The notes below the pieces were generated by a model. It had not been told where the DNA came from, searched no databases, and saw only the letters and a list, made by a program, of their open reading frames with translations. The translations under genes and the position numbers were made by a program. Positions 4,245-6,368 of a DNA stretch of 6,368 nucleotides are shown here, piece by piece. Origin of the DNA: Coriobacteriia bacterium (GTDB lineage: Bacteria; Actinomycetota; Coriobacteriia; Anaerosomatales; SLCP01); NCBI GenBank assembly GCA_007125735.1, contig SLCP01000056.1, positions 1 through 6,368 on the forward strand, written 5' to 3'. The first letter of the stretch is position 1. Every line of letters starts with the position of its first letter.

Positions 4245-6368
4245 TCAGAGCTCCATGCTCTGCTGTTTCGGAAGCTCGTCGAGGCATGCGAGTCGTCTCA
4301 CGGCGAGGATCGCAAGGTCGTCAGTCAGGTGTGCTCCGCTGAACGTCAGCACGTCGCCGATCACGTCCTCTACGAGGTGACTCGCGCTGCCGCCGCCGAT
4401 CCTCGCCAGGAAGTCGCAGAGGCGGTCTTCCCCGTAGAGACCGCCGTCGCCGCGGGCCTCGGTCAGTCCGTCGGTGTAGAGGAACAAGACGTCGTGGGGC
4501 TCGAGCCGGGTCTCCGAGTCGGGATAGGATACGCCTCCGAATGCCCCGAGCAGGGGTCCGGTGACGGGTAGCCTCGCCAGCTCGCCGTCCGCTCTGACGA
4601 TCGCCGCGGCGGTGTGCCCTGCGTTCGCATAGGTCAGCCGCCCGTCGCGGCAATCAAGGATGCCGAAGAAGAGTGTGACGAACGACTCCGGGGGCGTCGC
4701 CCGGAAGACGACGTCGTTGGTGAGCGTCAGCACCCGACCCGGCGTCTTGCCCCGCTCGGCGGCGTGTGCGCGTATCGTGTTCTTGGCGAGCGACGTGAGC
4801 ACGGCGGCATCGATGCCTTTGCCTGCCACGTCCCCGACGGTGACCCCGACGCAGCCGGGGCCGACCTCGAAGATGTCGTAGAAGTCTCCGCCGACGCGTG
4901 CAGCCTCCGCTGCAGCGTGATACGCATGCGAGAACTCGACGCCCTCGATCTCATCGGGCAGTGCGAGAAGGGCTGCCTGGAGCCGGTCAGCGATGCGGCG
5001 TTCGCGCTCGTAGAGGCGCGCGTTGGTGAGGGCGAGCGACATCGCCGCACTCATCCGCTCCGCCGAGCGATGGTCGTCTTCGTCGAACGGGTGGGGTTTG
5101 TCGTATGCGAGTGCGAGCACGTGCGTGACCACCCCTTCTGCCATGAGGGGTAACAGCTGGAAGGCGCGCAAGCCGTTCGGGACGACGAACTCGTTGCTCG
5201 TGCGGGGGTCTTCCCAGCAGTCTTCGATGAGAACGGGCCGTCTCTGGGAGGCGGCGAGGGCGAACGCGGGAAGATGAGAGGCGTCGCGAACTTCTCCGAT
5301 CAGCTCTTCGGATACGCCGCTTACGTGGGTGATGGTGTACGTGTCGTCACGCAAGCGGATCACAAGGGCCTTGTTCGCGCCAGCTATCTCCGCCACCTCG
5401 TCGACGAGTCTGCCGATGATGTCGTCTGGCGTGAGTGCCGAGAGTAGGATCTCATCGACCTTTGCGAGCGTCCCGGAGAGCCGGGCCGCACGAACGGCTT
5501 CATGGAAGAGGCGCGAGTTGCCCAGCGCGAGCGAGAGGGAGGCGGCGACCTCTTGCGCGAAATCGATGTCGTCTTCATCGAACTCCCCCGGTCCCGAAAG
5601 GTACCCGTAGGCGATCGCACTCTGCTGCCCGTGGACCGAGAGCGGTGCGACGAGGACCGACTGGACTCCGAGCTGACCGGCGAGCCCCTCAGTCAGTATC
5701 GGGCAGTCTTCTCGCATCAACACCACCGGGCGGCTCAGCTGTGTCGCCTCCGCCGCACCTGGTAGCTGCTCGTCGGTGAACGACTGGCCTTTCAGATGTT
5801 CGGGCAGGCCGAACGTCTCCTCGATCCGCCAGGCCCCGTCAGTCGTACACAGTGCGATCGTTACGAACTCACATTCGGTCGCGGCAGCCAGCTCGGGAAC
5901 GATCTGCGCGAGGATCCAGGCGAAGTCGAGATTCGAGTGGATGATGCTGTTGAGGTGGTTGATCGCGGCGCTGAAGGTCTCCTGACGCGCGGTCCGGGTC
6001 ACGTCGAGGAGCGAGAACGCGAAGCCCTTCAGCCCGCCTCCGCGGTCCTTGACCGGGGTCAGGCGCCAGTCCCAGTACGTGACACCGCGCCACGGCTGAT
6101 CAGAGTACTCGAAGGGCTTCGCGCGATACTCGACGGGTTCACCCGTTGCCCGCGCCTGTTCGAAGATCGCCTCGTTCTCGGGATCAGGGAAGAGGTCGAA
6201 GTGGTTCTTGCCGATGAGGTCGGCATGAGAGTGCCCCGAGCCGAGCGTGTAGGCGGCGTTCACGGCGACGAAGTTGAACTCCGGGTCGAGGTAGGCGAGG
6301 CACGTGTCGGTGTTCTCCATGATCGCCTGGAGCACGCCCCGCTCGGTCGTCAGCTCCTCGGCCAGGAC
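4245..6368 (-). CDS. PAS-GAF-GAF-PP2C (SpoIIE/RsbU-type) serine phosphatase, N-terminus outside the window
   Basis: This is a cytoplasmic multi-sensor phosphatase of the kind that dephosphorylates an anti-anti-sigma (STAS) protein and so releases a sigma factor. Numbered from the in-frame GTG at 6335, a PAS domain spans about 1-113 (M-E-N-T-D-T-C-L-A-Y-L-D through S-L-L-D-V-T). GAF1 covers about 122-278 and GAF2 about 290-443, then a helical linker (R-L-Y-E-R-E-R-R-I-A-D-R-L-Q-A-A) leads to the PP2C/SpoIIE domain, about 455-682. Metal-binding aspartates are present: G-G-D-F-Y-D (Asp484, Asp487), G-D-V-A-G-K-G (Asp502), Y-T-D-G-L-T-E-A (Asp622) and T-D-D-L-A (Asp672/673), so the catalytic domain looks active. 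The frame stays open for 11 more codons to the window edge (V-L-A-E-E-L-T-T-E-R-G). GTG 6335 lies inside what reads as a pre-PAS helix, so the true start and possibly more sensor domains are beyond the edge. No anti-sigma, STAS or sigma gene is in view. Confidence 0.92.
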   Translation of the reverse strand, partial: VLAEELTTERGVLQAIMENTDTCLAYLDPEFNFVAVNAAYTLGSGHSHADLIGKNHFDLFPDPENEAIFEQARATGEPVEYRAKPFEYSDQPWRGVTYWDWRLTPVKDRGGGLKGFAFSLLDVTRTARQETFSAAINHLNSIIHSNLDFAWILAQIVPELAAATECEFVTIALCTTDGAWRIEETFGLPEHLKGQSFTDEQLPGAAEATQLSRPVVLMREDCPILTEGLAGQLGVQSVLVAPLSVHGQQSAIAYGYLSGPGEFDEDDIDFAQEVAASLSLALGNSRLFHEAVRAARLSGTLAKVDEILLSALTPDDIIGRLVDEVAEIAGANKALVIRLRDDTYTITHVSGVSEELIGEVRDASHLPAFALAASQRRPVLIEDCWEDPRTSNEFVVPNGLRAFQLLPLMAEGVVTHVLALAYDKPHPFDEDDHRSAERMSAAMSLALTNARLYERERRIADRLQAALLALPDEIEGVEFSHAYHAAAEAARVGGDFYDIFEVGPGCVGVTVGDVAGKGIDAAVLTSLAKNTIRAHAAERGKTPGRVLTLTNDVVFRATPPESFVTLFFGILDCRDGRLTYANAGHTAAAIVRADGELARLPVTGPLLGAFGGVSYPDSETRLEPHDVLFLYTDGLTEARGDGGLYGEDRLCDFLARIGGGSASHLVEDVIGDVLTFSGAHLTDDLAILAVRRLACLDELPKQQSMEL

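Noticed and set aside
3325..4287. A 320-codon minus-strand open frame opposite the DUF1295 gene
   Set aside because: It is Arg/Pro/His-rich low-complexity translation, and the plus strand here carries clear family motifs such as S-R-H-P-N-Y-F-G-E.
3702..4571. A 289-codon plus-strand frame running from the DUF1295 gene into the phosphatase region
   Set aside because: It is arginine-rich, has no family resemblance, and crosses two well-supported genes on opposite strands.
1..6368. CRISPR arrays, tRNA or rRNA genes, insertion sequences, toxin-antitoxin or defence modules
   Set aside because: I saw no regularly spaced repeats, no cloverleaf or rRNA-like segment, no transposase or nuclease motif, and no terminal repeats. 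The coding content is explained by metabolic, envelope and signalling genes.

Overview
The window is high-GC bacterial DNA with strong G/C preference at third codon positions and several GTG starts preceded by purine-rich ribosome binding sites. Gene style and content (an actinobacterial-looking PAS/GAF/SpoIIE phosphatase, an rpiA, a DUF1295 membrane protein, secreted proteins with Sec signals) suggest an Actinomycetota genome, perhaps an environmental Coriobacteriia-like lineage. That placement is inference from style, since no rRNA or marker gene is present.

Layout. At the left edge (1-111, +) is the C-terminal tail of a protein resembling YyaL/DUF255 thioredoxin-domain proteins. It converges on rpiA (139-813, -), and a perfect 9-bp inverted repeat covers both stop codons. 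Upstream of rpiA on the same strand is a KynB-type cyclase-family metal hydrolase (876-1505, -). A divergent control region (1506-1718) separates these from a plus-strand pair: a small putative lipoprotein (1719-2261) and, with overlapping stop and start signals, a secreted 419-residue protein with an Ig-like middle domain (2264-3523). A hairpin at the end of the second gene may close that unit. Next comes a DUF1295 / steroid-reductase-like membrane protein (3634-4197, +). It appears to have lost most of its N-terminal half; a likely remnant of the original start lies at 3569 in another frame. A convergent hairpin follows, then a large PAS-GAF-GAF-PP2C (SpoIIE/RsbU-type) phosphatase on the minus strand (4245-6368) that runs off the right edge.

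How the genes relate. There is no single pathway. RpiA is a housekeeping pentose-phosphate enzyme, possibly co-transcribed with the cyclase-family hydrolase. The lipoprotein and Ig-like protein are probably co-expressed envelope proteins of unknown function and are the least described part of the window. The phosphatase is a stress or environmental signalling output protein whose anti-sigma partners are not in view. I see no CRISPR array, tRNA, rRNA, insertion sequence or defence system, and no convincing new multi-gene system. The observations most worth checking are the damaged DUF1295 gene and the orphan secreted pair.
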